From Cristatella mucedo (lineage: Eukaryota; Bryozoa; Phylactolaemata; Cristatellidae): 32,500 bases of DNA. The notes beneath the pieces were generated by a model, which was given only the letters and a program-made list of their open reading frames with translations, did not search any database and was not told the origin of the DNA. The stretch lies in assembly GCA_009760855.2 (NCBI GenBank), contig WPIO01000081.1:252501-285000 (forward strand), given 5' to 3'. Made by a program: the position numbers and the translations under genes. Of the stretch, positions 21,184 to 30,725 are shown piece after piece (the stretch's first letter is position 1; each line of letters begins with the position of its first letter).

Positions 21184-22118
21184 GAAAGAACGCGATGCTT
21201 ACAGCTGTCCACTTGCCAGCATTAAATGGCCGTGCACGAAGTGTACTGTCATATGTTAGTCTCATCAGGTATATACCATTGTCCTATCGGAAAAACTGCT
21301 TTGCTTAAGTTGCTGTTGGTCAATCAAGTAGATTTCTGAGCTCAAATACTCTGCTTGGGGGCTCGTTATTTGTTGCAGTGAGATAACGACCCTAAGCACT
21401 CTACGAGATTCTAGTGAAGTACCTTTTTGAAAAATCTGTTCGTGGTGCTCCATTGGAACACAAAGTTTCGTAATCTGAACCCCTAGAACGTTTATGGGGC
21501 GACATCGACTATCAGATGAGGCAAGCTGTTCGGCCTACATTAGCAGCCGGCCTTTTCATTTAAATCCCGGCCCTGGAATGTGCTATAGCAGAAGAGGCGA
21601 TGCAGAAGCTTGTGGCCTCTATGCCTTGCCAGATAAGGGAGGCCTTAAAGAATTGTGGGGAAGCGACTTCACATTAAACGCATACGTTTGTTTTTGGGCT
21701 TTTAATAAATATTTTCACATGCTAGGCTAACTTTAGTATACTTGGTATCACAGAGAATCTTCTTATTACCCGTATTCGGTTGTAACTACTGCAGCTGCTG
21801 CCATGTTTCGAGCATTTTTCAGCGACTGAGAGTAATGCAGAAATGTCCTTTCGTCCGGCGCCCGCTCGGATGCTTTCTGTTCAGCTGGCCTTTGCTGTTC
21901 CTCCTCCTAGGCCACAAATTTCCCCAGCGTTGCCCCTTAATTAGGCTATGCTTCTCACTTTTCATGGTCGACGTGGTCGAGTGCAGGTAAAATCTTATGT
22001 CTTCCGATTGTGCAGGCAAAGTCGTTCAGGTGAGAGTTTTCTGCTCCAGGCACCCACTTAGTACTTGTAGTTTTGTGGATTTCTGCTCAAAGATATGGGC
22101 ACGCAGATATGTTTGCAT

Positions 22119-22121
22119 ATT

Positions 22122-22165
<44 letters not shown>

Positions 22166-22172
22166 TATATAC
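22119..22172. repeat. (TA)n microsatellite
   Basis: TA run with one TATGTATA interruption, in DOK intron 5. Confidence 0.97.
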
Positions 22173-22549
22173 AGGTGAATTCGTAAGTTTAATTAATCAG
22201 CGATTCTTGCGGCGTTAGGTGAATAATTCAGTAGCCTTTCAGGACTTGCTAATTTGCATGTGCATGCTTACACTGATTTTTGCAATGAAACGTATCTCTA
22301 TTTCTTTTCTTTTATTATTTCTAAGTGAAGGGAACAAACGTTGGCTCCACGGTGATGTTTCATCACTTCCTGCATTCCGGTCGGCTTAGAGACCGATTTC
22401 CTATTCCAGCGTAATTTCCCAGCGATTTGCTGGCAGCCGAAACAATGCATCTCAAACAAGAGTGGGGAGATACGAATAGCTGATGGTTCTACTTGCCTTG
22501 CTCAAAGGCATACCCAAAGGTTTTCGACAGGGTTAGATAAGGCTGATGC

Positions 22550-25465
22550 TTGGTCATGGCTGTACAGTCAGCAGAAGTTACCGAGGTCCAGATTATTGTC
22601 AGAAGTTATCCTCTCATCGATCGATCGCATGGTTTGCCAGGGATCGTCTTTCGGATGCCGGATTTGGAGAGTCGAACCTCTCAGGGCCATCATGGGCTCT
22701 CAATGGTCTGATTATGGATGCTGGCTCATAATATAATTCAAGCGGTAGAGAGTTTCATAAACAGCTGCCGTGCAGCAACCCGACACCGTCAGTCCTTGGT
22801 TTGCCCCAGGGGTAATGTGCTCATCTGCAACGACCAAGTTCGTGGACCCGAGCACTGCGGCATATGTAAAGGTAAGCTGATTTAACAGGCTTATTTATAA
22901 AGCACCAGAAGATGCTTCAGGCGATCACCACCACTTTCAGTGGTCAATAAATTACCTTGATAAAGGTCAAGCTCGCTTAGGCTGCGATGCAAATGGAATT
23001 TCATTACCGAATGTGCACCGGCTCATGACGGCACTAAAATCGAAAAAGCTTGAAAAGCACTCGCTTGGTTTGCACTCGGCCCCTGCCAGTTTTGAAAAGG
23101 TGAGCTTTCATTAATTGGCTGCTCACTTAGCTCTGTGCCAGTCAGCCAGTCCAGCGTCTGTGGCTCTAAACCTCTAGTTCACGGCTCGGTTTTTGCCTTT
23201 TTTTTTTGTTTAGAAAGTAAGAGGTTTATGCTGAGCAATACTAGCATTTACCTGCTGGAACAATTGATTTTTTTCAGCATAAGCCCAGTCGTCAGTGCAA
23301 ATGATCTAGCAACACTTTTTGTCGGAAAAATCTACCTATCAAAGCGTTGTGTAGCCCTGTCATACTGATTGCTTGTCAGCCTTTGTTGACACGTGCCTTA
23401 TTTGATAAATTCACCTGCAATATGGGCTCTTCCTCCCTGCACTAGAGGGCTGCCTCGTGCGACTCCAAGCGTGGTGTGCATCTTTACCTGATTTCTTCAC
23501 GGTACCTTTGCGTCTTCTGCTGATTTAATCGCCGTGACTGTGCGTGAGCTGTCCTTGGATATGCTAGTCATGACAGGACCTGCTTAGCACAAGGTGCGAT
23601 GTCGATTAGTCGATACATACCGGTGGGCTTTTATCGGCTGGTCAGCCTCCCTGCATCCTGCGTTCGCCATACCAACCGCTTGGCTATCAAATCTACGACC
23701 CATTAGTTTAAAGCACTGATTAGCACTCGTGGTAGTAGTTCGCTCGCCATACCTCGGTATGTTGTGAAAAGTCGACCGTGAGCCGTTGCTAAGGTTCCAT
23801 TTAAATTCTTAGGCTCAGCATTTGCAGGGCCGGCTACTTGACACCTAGCATGCAAGCCACTCAATAGCCTTCGCACAGTTATTGGACAGCCTTTTAAATT
23901 CCACCTGTTCAATATCAGTTCACTAAAAACCAAGGATGTACTTACCTGATATCCAGGAGAAGCTGGATGCATTTCTGCTGACTGAGACGTTGATGACTTC
24001 CTGCTCTGGTGGCTATGTATCTGAGACCACCCCACCTAAGTTTTCATTCATTCAGTCCACACGTTTTGACTAGGTGGGTGGCGAGCTGCTATTATTTTTA
24101 GTGAATCGTTTGGTTATAAGACCTGCGGTTTTTCGCTTTGGTCATCGTTTGTATCAGTTGCAATCAGGTCCTCATCAAAGACCACGCCTATCACTGTTGG
24201 CATCTGCCGACTCTGGCTGTCTTACCTTGTTTATGGAGGAGTTTTCTGAGTTCTCGTTAAAATGTTTGTGTACGACAGGGTGTTACTGAGTGCAGGAGAC
24301 ATCAGCATTCACGTTAACAACCCTAGCAACAGCCAGGTCCGCTCATTTTTTGACTGTGGAGAACTTTGGTTTAGTCCAACACGTCCTATCACTCACGTCG
24401 GTGGCCATATCCTGGATCTCGTTATTACTAAGGAGATATGCTCCACTGACCTTGCTTTGTGTGCCTCCTGACCATCTTGGATCGTTGCCCAGTTTTGTTT
24501 ACTGCTCCTGTTCTGTTGCAGGTGCAGGGTAAGGTCGAGTTTTTCTAGCGACACCACTTAAAAACATTGATTAGGACAAATTTTTGAAATCTGTATGTGA
24601 TGCAGGTCTTCTTGATCTGCACCCAGACTCGACCGACAGCCTCGATAACCTCACTGATACAGTGAACATGACACTTGAGCTCTTGGCAAGCATGCTCCTG
24701 TTCATTCTATCTGTGTACAGTCGTGGAGATTTCTTTTAATTTACAAAAAACTTCTAAAGATGCGCCGTGTTGACCAGTGTGCCTCCTTTGCTGAAAGAGC
24801 TTGGGTTGCTGCCGATTGATTAATGGATAAAGAGTGAAGTTCTTATGCTTACCCAAAAGGCTTGGCTCCTTCCTACTTTGCTAGGCTTGGCTCCTTCATA
24901 CTTTGCTAGGCTTGGCTCCTTCCTACTTTGCCACGGCTTGGCTCCTTCCTACTTTGCTAGGCTTGGCTCCTTCATACTTTGCTAGGCTTGGCTCCTTCCT
25001 ACTTTGCCACGGCTTGGCTCCTTCCTACTTTGCTAGGCTTGGCTCCTTCCTACTTTGCTAGGCTTGGCTCCTTCACACCTTGCTGATCTGCTGCACCAGT
25101 TTTAGTCTCCTCGTGCCATCAGGTCCTCTATGTACACGGAAGCTGTTCCATTACTCCACTGCAAGACCGTTGGCGACAGGTGCTTATGCTCTGCAGGTCC
25201 TAGACGTAGAACTCACTTCCACTAATCTTACGCGACGACCTCTATTCTTATGCTGCCGACTATGGCACATCCTTTCCAGTCGTTCTTAGCTACTACTTCC
25301 AAGCTATTCATTACCTCAACTCCTCTCCTGACTCAGCAATGCTTCCCACTTTCTCTTCGTTGCATGAGATGAAGTCTGTTGGCTACTGAATGCTTACCGA
25401 AAGCCACTCGGGCTTTGAGTGCACTATAGAAAACCCTTCTGTGTAACACTCACATAGTTTTTGTA
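22550..25465 (+). mobile_element. LINE family A, decayed copy with deleted RT core
   Basis: On the plus strand: a possible upstream coding part at 22887-23112 (LGCDANGISLPNVHRLMTAL); then an APE-type endonuclease in broken frames (FKFHLFNISSLKTKDV near 23890, LLTETLMTS-like near 23970, VLLSAGDISIHVNNPSNSQ near 24280, HVGGHILDLVITKE near 24395). After a linker it jumps to the C-terminal region (LLKELGLLPID-like near 24790, LLHQF-like near 25090, VGDR-like near 25170, AMLPTFSSLHEMKSVGY near 25340). It ends with a 3' UTR matching that at 325-500 (GGCTTTGAGTGCACTATAGAAAAC). The RT palm is missing. The left boundary is uncertain. Confidence 0.62.
24859..25084. repeat. Minisatellite, nine 25-26-bp units, inside LINE coding sequence
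   Basis: The unit is AGGCTTGGCTCCTTC[CA]TACTTTGC[TC]. It corresponds to the single GLAPSYIA-coding segment of family A. Variants recur in a period of three units (units 1/4/7, 2/5 and 3/6 alike), so there is a higher-order repeat of about 76 bp. Confidence 0.93.
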
Positions 25466-25599
25466 GAGTTACAGCAGACATACCTTACATGGGTGTTCCT
25501 TGTTGTAGCATACCAAACTCAATCCCAGATTTGCCTGGTCGCAAAGGTAAAGGAAAGTCCCTTAAGCTAGCTATCTAGGTAGCATCACTGTGCAGACAA

Positions 25600-25690
25600 T
25601 GGTGCTTTATATTAATAAAACACTTGTTATAGTGCCCTCTGAGAACTCAGTCTCTTTCTAGGTACTTTACATTTACCACAACGGAAGCCT
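25600..25690 (-). mobile_element. LINE family B, 3'-terminal remnant
   Basis: ATTAATAAAACACTTGTTATAG, GTGCCCTCTGAGAACTCAG and TCTCTTTCTAGGTACTTTACATTTACC follow the reversed family B 3' end. No coding part follows. Confidence 0.72.
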
Positions 25691-25769
25691 GATTGGCTTT
25701 CACCTTGAACTCATGCACCATGTTTAAGAAGGTTGACCAACATTGATTGGATGCCATTTGCAAACTAAA

Positions 25770-25832
25770 TATATTTGGGCACCAAAGAGCTAAAACTAGG
25801 GGTAAATTGAGCAGGCCAGAATGCCGTGATTA
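25770..25832. repeat. Unclassified dispersed repeat, copy 1
   Basis: CACCAAAGAG, CTAGGGGTAAATTGAGCAG and CCAGAATGCCGTGAT recur at 27722-27785 with a few changes. A (TA)n tract begins right after GTGAT. Confidence 0.7.
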
Positions 25833-26007
<175 letters not shown>

Positions 26008-26256
26008 GTCGACTCTGTATTGACACTAATTTGGACACAGTCTGTCTCATTTGTACATCGTAAGACCACTTAGTTATTATTATAATTTTTAGGTTCACAT
26101 TCTCACACATCCTTGGCACAACTAGGTTAATCGTTCAATGCTGCTGCTTAAATCTATTAGTGTGATTGTATTTCACATTTCGAGGGTGCCCCATGGTCTC
26201 CTTGCCTAGATGTTGTGGCCCATCAATCATTGTCATCGCGTTTCCGCTGCCCTCTC

Positions 26257-26282
26257 CTCCCCCCCCCCCCCCCCCCCCCCCC
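26257..26282. repeat. Poly(C) tract
   Basis: A run of about 25 C within DOK intron 5, about 120 bases before the exon 6 acceptor. It can form a G-quadruplex on the minus strand and an i-motif on the plus strand; this is inference from sequence only. Confidence 0.95.
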
Positions 26283-26404
26283 GCAAGTGGGTGGGGGGAG
26301 GGCAGCTTGCCGCCCTGGTACGTCGCCGCCCTTGACCCGCACTCGCACGAACTGCTGCTGCTGCTGCAAGCTGAGCTTCTTCTTCTCTCCTCCTCGCACC
26401 TCAG

Positions 26405-26451
26405 GTCCACCGATACCTCCACGGAGCCGGCCGAGCCGAGACAGCAGATGA
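26405..26451 (+). CDS. DOK: DOK-family adaptor, final coding exon 6 (proline-rich C-terminus and stop)
   Basis: The exon 5 overhang G joins GT to give Gly, then PPIPPRSRPSRDSR and a TGA stop at 26449-26451. The acceptor (CTTCTCTCCTCCTCGCACCTCAG) is one of the best in the window. SGPPIPPR contains PxxPxR, a class II SH3-binding pattern, and DOK tails commonly carry proline-rich SH3 sites. In the two other frames the sequence stays open longer (to about 26654 and 26709), so an extra, unseen exon before this one could switch the frame and give a longer tail. I prefer the direct join because donor and acceptor are strong and the motif makes sense. Confidence 0.62.
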
Positions 26452-27267
26452 TAGCCAGCGATCGGCATCCGGTCGTCGTCAGCGGCAACGGCTCACGCTC
26501 CGGAAGTCTACTATCGGGGCGCTGCCGACCGGGCCCTGCATGGCAGAGCGCAGCCGGCAGTGCGAAGCCCAAACGACAGTGCCAGCGGCTTGCACTGCTG
26601 GACACACCCACCATGCCCAAGCTTCTGCCTGTCCCCTTGCCGTGCTGCATCTGACCGAGGGTCTGGCTCGTGCTGCGAGCTCGCATGACTCTGCTTCCGC
26701 CCCCTCCTAACAGCGCGAGCTAAAGTGCCGAGTTTACGAGAAAGTGCTACCGAGATGCATTTTCAACAACGAAGAAACCGCCGCCGAATCGAAGCTGGCT
26801 CGCTGTCGCTCGTTGCCCGTCGTCGCTCGTCACTTCCAGCTGCTGCTGAGCCAGCTTTGCCGACACGTGACATGCACACGCAGAAAGCCTGGTACTGCGG
26901 CGGCCACTGTGCAGCGATGTCCAAGTGGGAAGCAGCAGCAGCAGCTCAGCCGACAAGCTGCTAGCGACCAGTCGGCCGGCAAAGTGTCTGCCAGCCTCAC
27001 GACTTGGCCGAGCGACTCGATTGTGGCCGCTCGTCGTTACTGGTGGCACCGCCGTGTAGATTCACAGCAGTCGCTGTGCTCCAACGCTCATGTGCACGCA
27101 ATCGTAGCGGCAGCGGCTTGAGCAGGCCGATGGGTGCATTCATGGAACGCATGTCCATCGGATTCCCATGCACGCGGTCCACTCGTGCTATGGCCCTTGC
27201 ACCCTCAGCGGCCGAGAGCTGCTTGGAAGGAGCTCGACGTGAGGGAGGCGGTAAAGCACGGAATCGT

Positions 27268-27291
<24 letters not shown>
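27268..27291 (+). repeat. (CTG)8 trinucleotide repeat
   Basis: Eight uninterrupted CTG units. They fall in the inferred DOK 3' UTR on the plus strand and, read as CAG, in the probable ZNRF 3' UTR on the minus strand, 21 bases beyond the ZNRF stop codon. Confidence 0.93.
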
Positions 27292-27298
<7 letters not shown>

Positions 27299-27311
27299 CT
27301 CCGTGGCCCCA

Positions 27312-27369
27312 CTAGGTGCCTGGATGTTCCGGACACGTGGAGCGCTTCTGAAACCACGCGTCGATGCAG
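27312..27369 (-). CDS. ZNRF: ZNRF-like E3 ubiquitin ligase, last coding exon (end of RING)
   Basis: The minus strand reads CTCGTCGTTTTAG|C then CIDAWFQKRSTCPEHPGT and TAG (27314-27312). ZNRF1/ZNRF2 end CID-x-WF-x-x-x-RSCPEHP plus one or two residues, so this is a near-exact match including the final C-x-x-H zinc ligands. The single C before TGC completes the split codon from the preceding exon (GT+C, Val), giving HKVCIDAW, where vertebrates have Gly or Ser at the Val position. Phase and sites agree with the exon at 28635-28740. The exon lies antisense to the DOK 3' UTR. No poly(A) signal could be assigned for this strand. Confidence 0.9.
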
Positions 27370-27519
27370 CTAAAACGACGAGTGACGGGCGCTTCTATCA
27401 GAGGCACCGAGGGCAAGGGCTACAGCGAGCGGTGGCGCTGAGCGTAACACAATGCCCTCATAGCTCACTGAGCCTGACCCTGCTCATAAAGAATAACCCG
27501 CACGATGTTCAAGCTCTCC

Positions 27520-27525
27520 AATAAA
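27520..27525 (+). terminator. Poly(A) signal AATAAA for the DOK-family gene
   Basis: CCAATAAATG with a T/GT-rich stretch (CTCTTTTGTGCAGTCAGTGG) about 35 bases downstream, which suits cleavage near 27540. It is the first canonical plus-strand signal I see after the inferred stop. Confidence 0.55.
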
Positions 27526-27721
27526 TGAAAAAGAAATTAAGCAAGGATTTCCAATGCTCTTTTGTGCAGTCAGTGGCAGTCAGTCAAGGGATCTCCCATA
27601 GTCTGCCTTTTTTTGGTGGCCATCATGCGGTTTCATGCCTCATATGGTCATCACGGCCAGTGGCTGAGCTGCTATAAACAGTGCAGGTGACAGACAAGTA
27701 CAGTGGAGAAGCACTCCCTGT

Positions 27722-27785
27722 GAAATTTAAACGTACCAAAGAGGCTCAAACTAGGGGTAAATTGAGCAGACCAGAGTGCAGTGAT
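27722..27785. repeat. Unclassified dispersed repeat, copy 2
   Basis: ACCAAAGAGGCTCAAACTAG, GGGTAAATTGAGCAGACCAG and AGTGCAGTGAT match 25770-25832. Both copies are in the same orientation and about 1.95 kb apart; no family is recognised. Confidence 0.7.
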
Positions 27786-28634
27786 CGCCACCAAAAGCAG
27801 CAAGGCAAGGTTATCGAGACAGTAGAAGCCGTTTGTCCACAATTTATGCCCGTGTAGGCACAAGCTGCAATCGAGCATGAAGAACTGAGAGCAGGTTACT
27901 GCATTGCAATGCAGACAGGCATGAACGGGCAGCACACCGAAGCTGCAGTAGCTGTCAGCCTGACTCGAGAGGCTGGCCGCAAAGAACATGGAAACTACCC
28001 TGCATTGATGCAAGCTGCTAGTTTTAGTGTTGCGGCTGCAAGCTAGTGCCATGCCTTCAACAGAGCAAAGCGTGACTGAACACTAATGATTGGAGCACCA
28101 ATCATGACGACGACTGAACATTAAGACTCGACAGCAACTTTTGGCAGCCTGACCGATAGGAGCCAATCCAGATTAGTTAATGCAGCCAAACTTAGAAGGC
28201 TGCAGTCTAGACTTCACTGACAGTCACAACTTCAGTTTAGCCTGACGTTCACTTTGCTGATAATGTAAGTCCTCTAGTAAACCAATTGACAGATCAGCTT
28301 CATCTAACGCTATGCTGATCGAGTAATACAAGAACGTGCATGGGCAGTCATGGTGCGATCATGAAGCAATGAATTGAAGTCAACACGAGCAGTGCGATCA
28401 GAGGGACAGTAAACACTAGGATTGCATGCATAGCAAGCATTGGGTTCGGTGAACCGGCGAGCAATGCGAAGCAATCGCAGGGACCACGAGCGAACCAGAG
28501 AGTGCCAGAGGCAGGGGCGCCAGAGAGGCCAAGGTAGACTGAGTAGGGGAGGGGGTGGACCAGGGACCGCTGGCTCGTCCTGGTACCCCGGTCTGACGGA
28601 CGCTGAGCAAGCGAGCCGCAAGCGCACTACTTAC

Positions 28635-28740
28635 ACCTTGTGGTACACGCACAGGCACGGCAGGCGAGCCACGAGATGACCGGCAGCCAGCTCCTCCAGA
28701 CAGATGGCACACTCGCCTTTGTCGCTAGACAAAATTTCGT
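28635..28740 (-). CDS. ZNRF: ZNRF-like E3 ubiquitin ligase, penultimate exon (first half of RING)
   Basis: 106 nt on the minus strand: acceptor GCTGCCGCTGTAG, then (D)EILSSDKGECAICLEELA, AGHLVARL and PCLCVYHK, and donor AAGGT|GTAAGT. ZNRF1/2 are membrane-associated RING ligases of endosome and lysosome whose RING reads D-x-L-x-x-D-x-GECxICLEEL, ARLPCLCxYHK, CIDxWF, CPEH. Seen here are C-x-x-C and C-L-C-x-Y-H; the other ligands are in the last exon. The upstream exon must supply one base (G for Asp) plus the zinc-finger region and the N-terminal myristoylation signal known for the family. I could not find these up to 32500, so the gene probably runs out of the window. Confidence 0.92.
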
Positions 28741-29149
28741 CTACAGCGGCAGCAGCAAGTGTAGCCACAGGGTAAATTGTGGCAAGTATCTCGCATGAGT
28801 GAAGTAGGTAGCAGACCAGACAAAGCATCGGAGTGATCGAGTGTTGTGGCAACAGCCACAGGTGTGCTAGTCACCACCTGGAACCATGTCTATACAATTC
28901 AGCCACTGTTCCAGCTAGGGCATCAGGGATGCAACAAGCTACATGTGACAACTAGCTCAGTACAGAATGTCGACCTTTGGTGCAAGAACCAAGGTCAAGC
29001 TTTGCGACTTCTGGTGCGAATCTGCAAGGTGCAATCTGCTGATCTTGCAAAACATTAAGCGACAAATTAAGTTTTCCTAATATTGTCCCACTTAATAGTA
29101 GTACAAATTTTGAACTGAATACCCCAAGAGGTCAGAGCTGGGTTAGCCT
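28741..29149. other. Unassigned, presumed ZNRF intron
   Basis: Begins (minus-strand reading) at the acceptor of the RING exon. No repeat or exon recognised. Confidence 0.4.
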
Positions 29150-29262
29150 CAGTCGATTGCAAGTTCTAAGCACTAGGGGAATACGAACTGAAGGCACGAG
29201 TCTCCAAAGGATGTAATGTTGAATAGAAGTTAAGCTCAGCAACTAATCAGATGACTAATCAG
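29150..29262 (-). mobile_element. LINE family B, small decayed fragment
   Basis: GGGGAATACGAACTGAAGGC, CACGAGTCTCCAAAGGATGTAA resembles the reversed C-terminal coding segment of family B (GGGAGCATACGAACTAAATGCACGGTCTCCAAAGGATTT, viewed in pieces). No tail is seen. Confidence 0.55.
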
Positions 29263-29511
29263 GCCTCTTGAGTAGCTACTCCAGCAGCAGCAGAAAGCTT
29301 CAGACCGAGGCTCCGAATAGTTCTCGAAGCTCAAGACGAATACATCTAGCTATTGTTTTACCTATTAACAACTCAAGGATATGGAATACATAGCAGCATT
29401 CTTTTTGCTTAATAAAAAACCACTTGATGCTTAACAACGGCACTCTATGCCAGATTGGAATGCGCAGGCACGGGCAGCAGCACAGAAAATATGGACGGTT
29501 TACCACAAAAT

Positions 29512-29512
<1 letters not shown>

Positions 29513-29561
<49 letters not shown>

Positions 29562-29569
29562 CCTCCCCC

Positions 29570-29604
<35 letters not shown>

Positions 29605-29625
29605 CTTCTCTTTCTCCCTCCCTCC

Positions 29626-29681
<56 letters not shown>

Positions 29682-29740
29682 TCCCTCTCTCTTCCTCTCT
29701 CTCCCCTCTCTCTGTCTCTGTCTGTCTCTCTTTCTCTCTG
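29513..29740. repeat. (TC)n tract with an internal poly(C) run
   Basis: Pure CT blocks at about 29515-29556 and 29632-29675, separated by CCCTCCCTCC plus about 14 C and by CTTCTCTTTCTCCC. Minus-strand Arg/Glu frames are artefacts. Confidence 0.97.
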
Positions 29741-30179
29741 TCTACATTCTCGGTCGGTCTTAGTCAGTCAGTATCTCTCTGTCAGTCCCCCCTCAACCTG
29801 CAAGAGCTGAGCAAGGCATGACCTGCCCATGCTAAGCGCACATAGCTTGTATTCTGCATGCTGAGAATGAGCCACACTTAGCAGCACTATTCTGTCTGCA
29901 ATGCCGAGCCCAAGTATGAGCCTGCTATTATCCAAAAATGATAAGTAACTACATAGCAGACAACTGCTGTTTACTTGCCTTAGAGGCAGGCCACTGTTGA
30001 AAAGATCACAGCCACCAAAGGTAGCAGCAAAAAGAGGCAGGCTCTTTGTATGGCTATTAGTGCTGACATGCTGACAGTGGACTGACCTTGTCTAGGACAT
30101 CATCACAAATACAAGCTGGCAGAAGTGCCCAATGAAGTGGTGCATCAAATAAATAAATCCTTGCTGATTAAACAGCCTC

Positions 30180-30334
30180 TTTTTGTATAGCGACAAAAAA
30201 GCCTTAACGGCTATCCCCACCGCTTGCAGTGGCGATAAAGGATCACCCACCGCAGGATTCGAACCCACGACCTCGGGACCGAGGTCGTGAAAAGCAACCG
30301 CCTTACCCAGGGTGCCATCACGGCTCACCAAATT
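30180..30334 (-). mobile_element. tRNA-derived SINE (probable)
   Basis: The minus strand starts GCCGTGATGGCACCCTGGGT, which contains a box A-like TGGCACCCTGGG. About 50 bases on it has GGTTCGAATCC, a perfect RNA polymerase III box B. Between them is a 10-bp perfect hairpin (CACGACCTCG/CGAGGTCGTG). A non-tRNA body follows (GGTGATCCTTTATCGCCACTG), ending in GCCTTTTTTGTCGC. The acceptor stem does not close, so it is not a functional tRNA gene. Only one copy is visible here, so the body cannot be checked by repetition. Confidence 0.55.
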
Positions 30335-30414
30335 TACATTTTTTTCAGTGGATTTGTACCAATATAAGTGAAAATCCAAGAGCTGATAAGAACAAGAGAG
30401 GAAGAGTGAGCCAG

Positions 30415-30517
30415 AAGGGGCCGAGTGAACAGGAGAGACAGAATCAGAGGGAGGCTCAGAAGGAGAGGCAGAAATTGACAGAGAGACAAAGAGAGACAGA
30501 GACAGGCAGAGACAGAC

Positions 30518-30610
<93 letters not shown>

Positions 30611-30725
30611 CAGAGAGAGAGACAGAGAGAGAGACAGACAGACAGAGACAGACAGAGACAGACAGAGAGACACAGAGAGACACAGACAGACACAGACAGA
30701 CACAGACAGAGGCAGGCAGAGGCAA
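30415..30725. repeat. (GA)n / (ACAG)n microsatellite
   Basis: A purine-rich run of GAGA blocks, GACAGA and CACAGA units and GGCAGA at the end. Long open frames across it on both strands (Arg/Glu/Gln or Ser/Leu/Cys) are repeat artefacts. Confidence 0.95.

Larger units (their letters stand above)
26452..27540 (+). other. Inferred 3' UTR of the DOK-family gene
   Basis: About 1.09 kb, GC-rich, with CAG and CTG runs, between the TGA and the poly(A) signal. Several overlapping open frames of 60-125 codons occur on both strands without a recognisable domain. They may reflect composition, or be true coding sequence if the tail is longer than proposed. The last coding exon of a ZNRF-like gene lies within it on the opposite strand. 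Confidence 0.5.
27370..28634 (-). other. Intron of the ZNRF-like gene, 1,265 bp
   Basis: On the minus strand it starts GTAAGT (28634-28629) and ends CGTCGTTTTAG (27370). It splits the RING domain between its first and second halves, within the codon after HK. The only repeat recognised inside is the dispersed repeat copy at 27722-27785; the open frames at 28310-28712 on either strand match nothing known. Confidence 0.8.

Noticed and set aside
21545-21580. PFHLNPGPGM, reminiscent of the NPGP of 2A-like peptides found in some LINEs
   Set aside because: The preceding D-[VI]-E-x part is absent and no LINE coding sequence is recognisable immediately around it.
26135-26686. 183-codon minus-strand and 162-codon plus-strand frames around DOK exon 6
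   Set aside because: They cross the strong exon 6 acceptor and a poly(C) run; no domain. The plus frame downstream of 26405 remains only an alternative tail.
28310-28712. Minus-strand frames next to the ZNRF RING exon as candidate RING continuation
   Set aside because: They start inside the intron after GTAAGT and lack CIDxWF and CPEH; the true continuation is at 27312-27369.
30180-30334. A functional tRNA gene
   Set aside because: The acceptor stem does not pair and the anticodon arm is replaced by a long hairpin.
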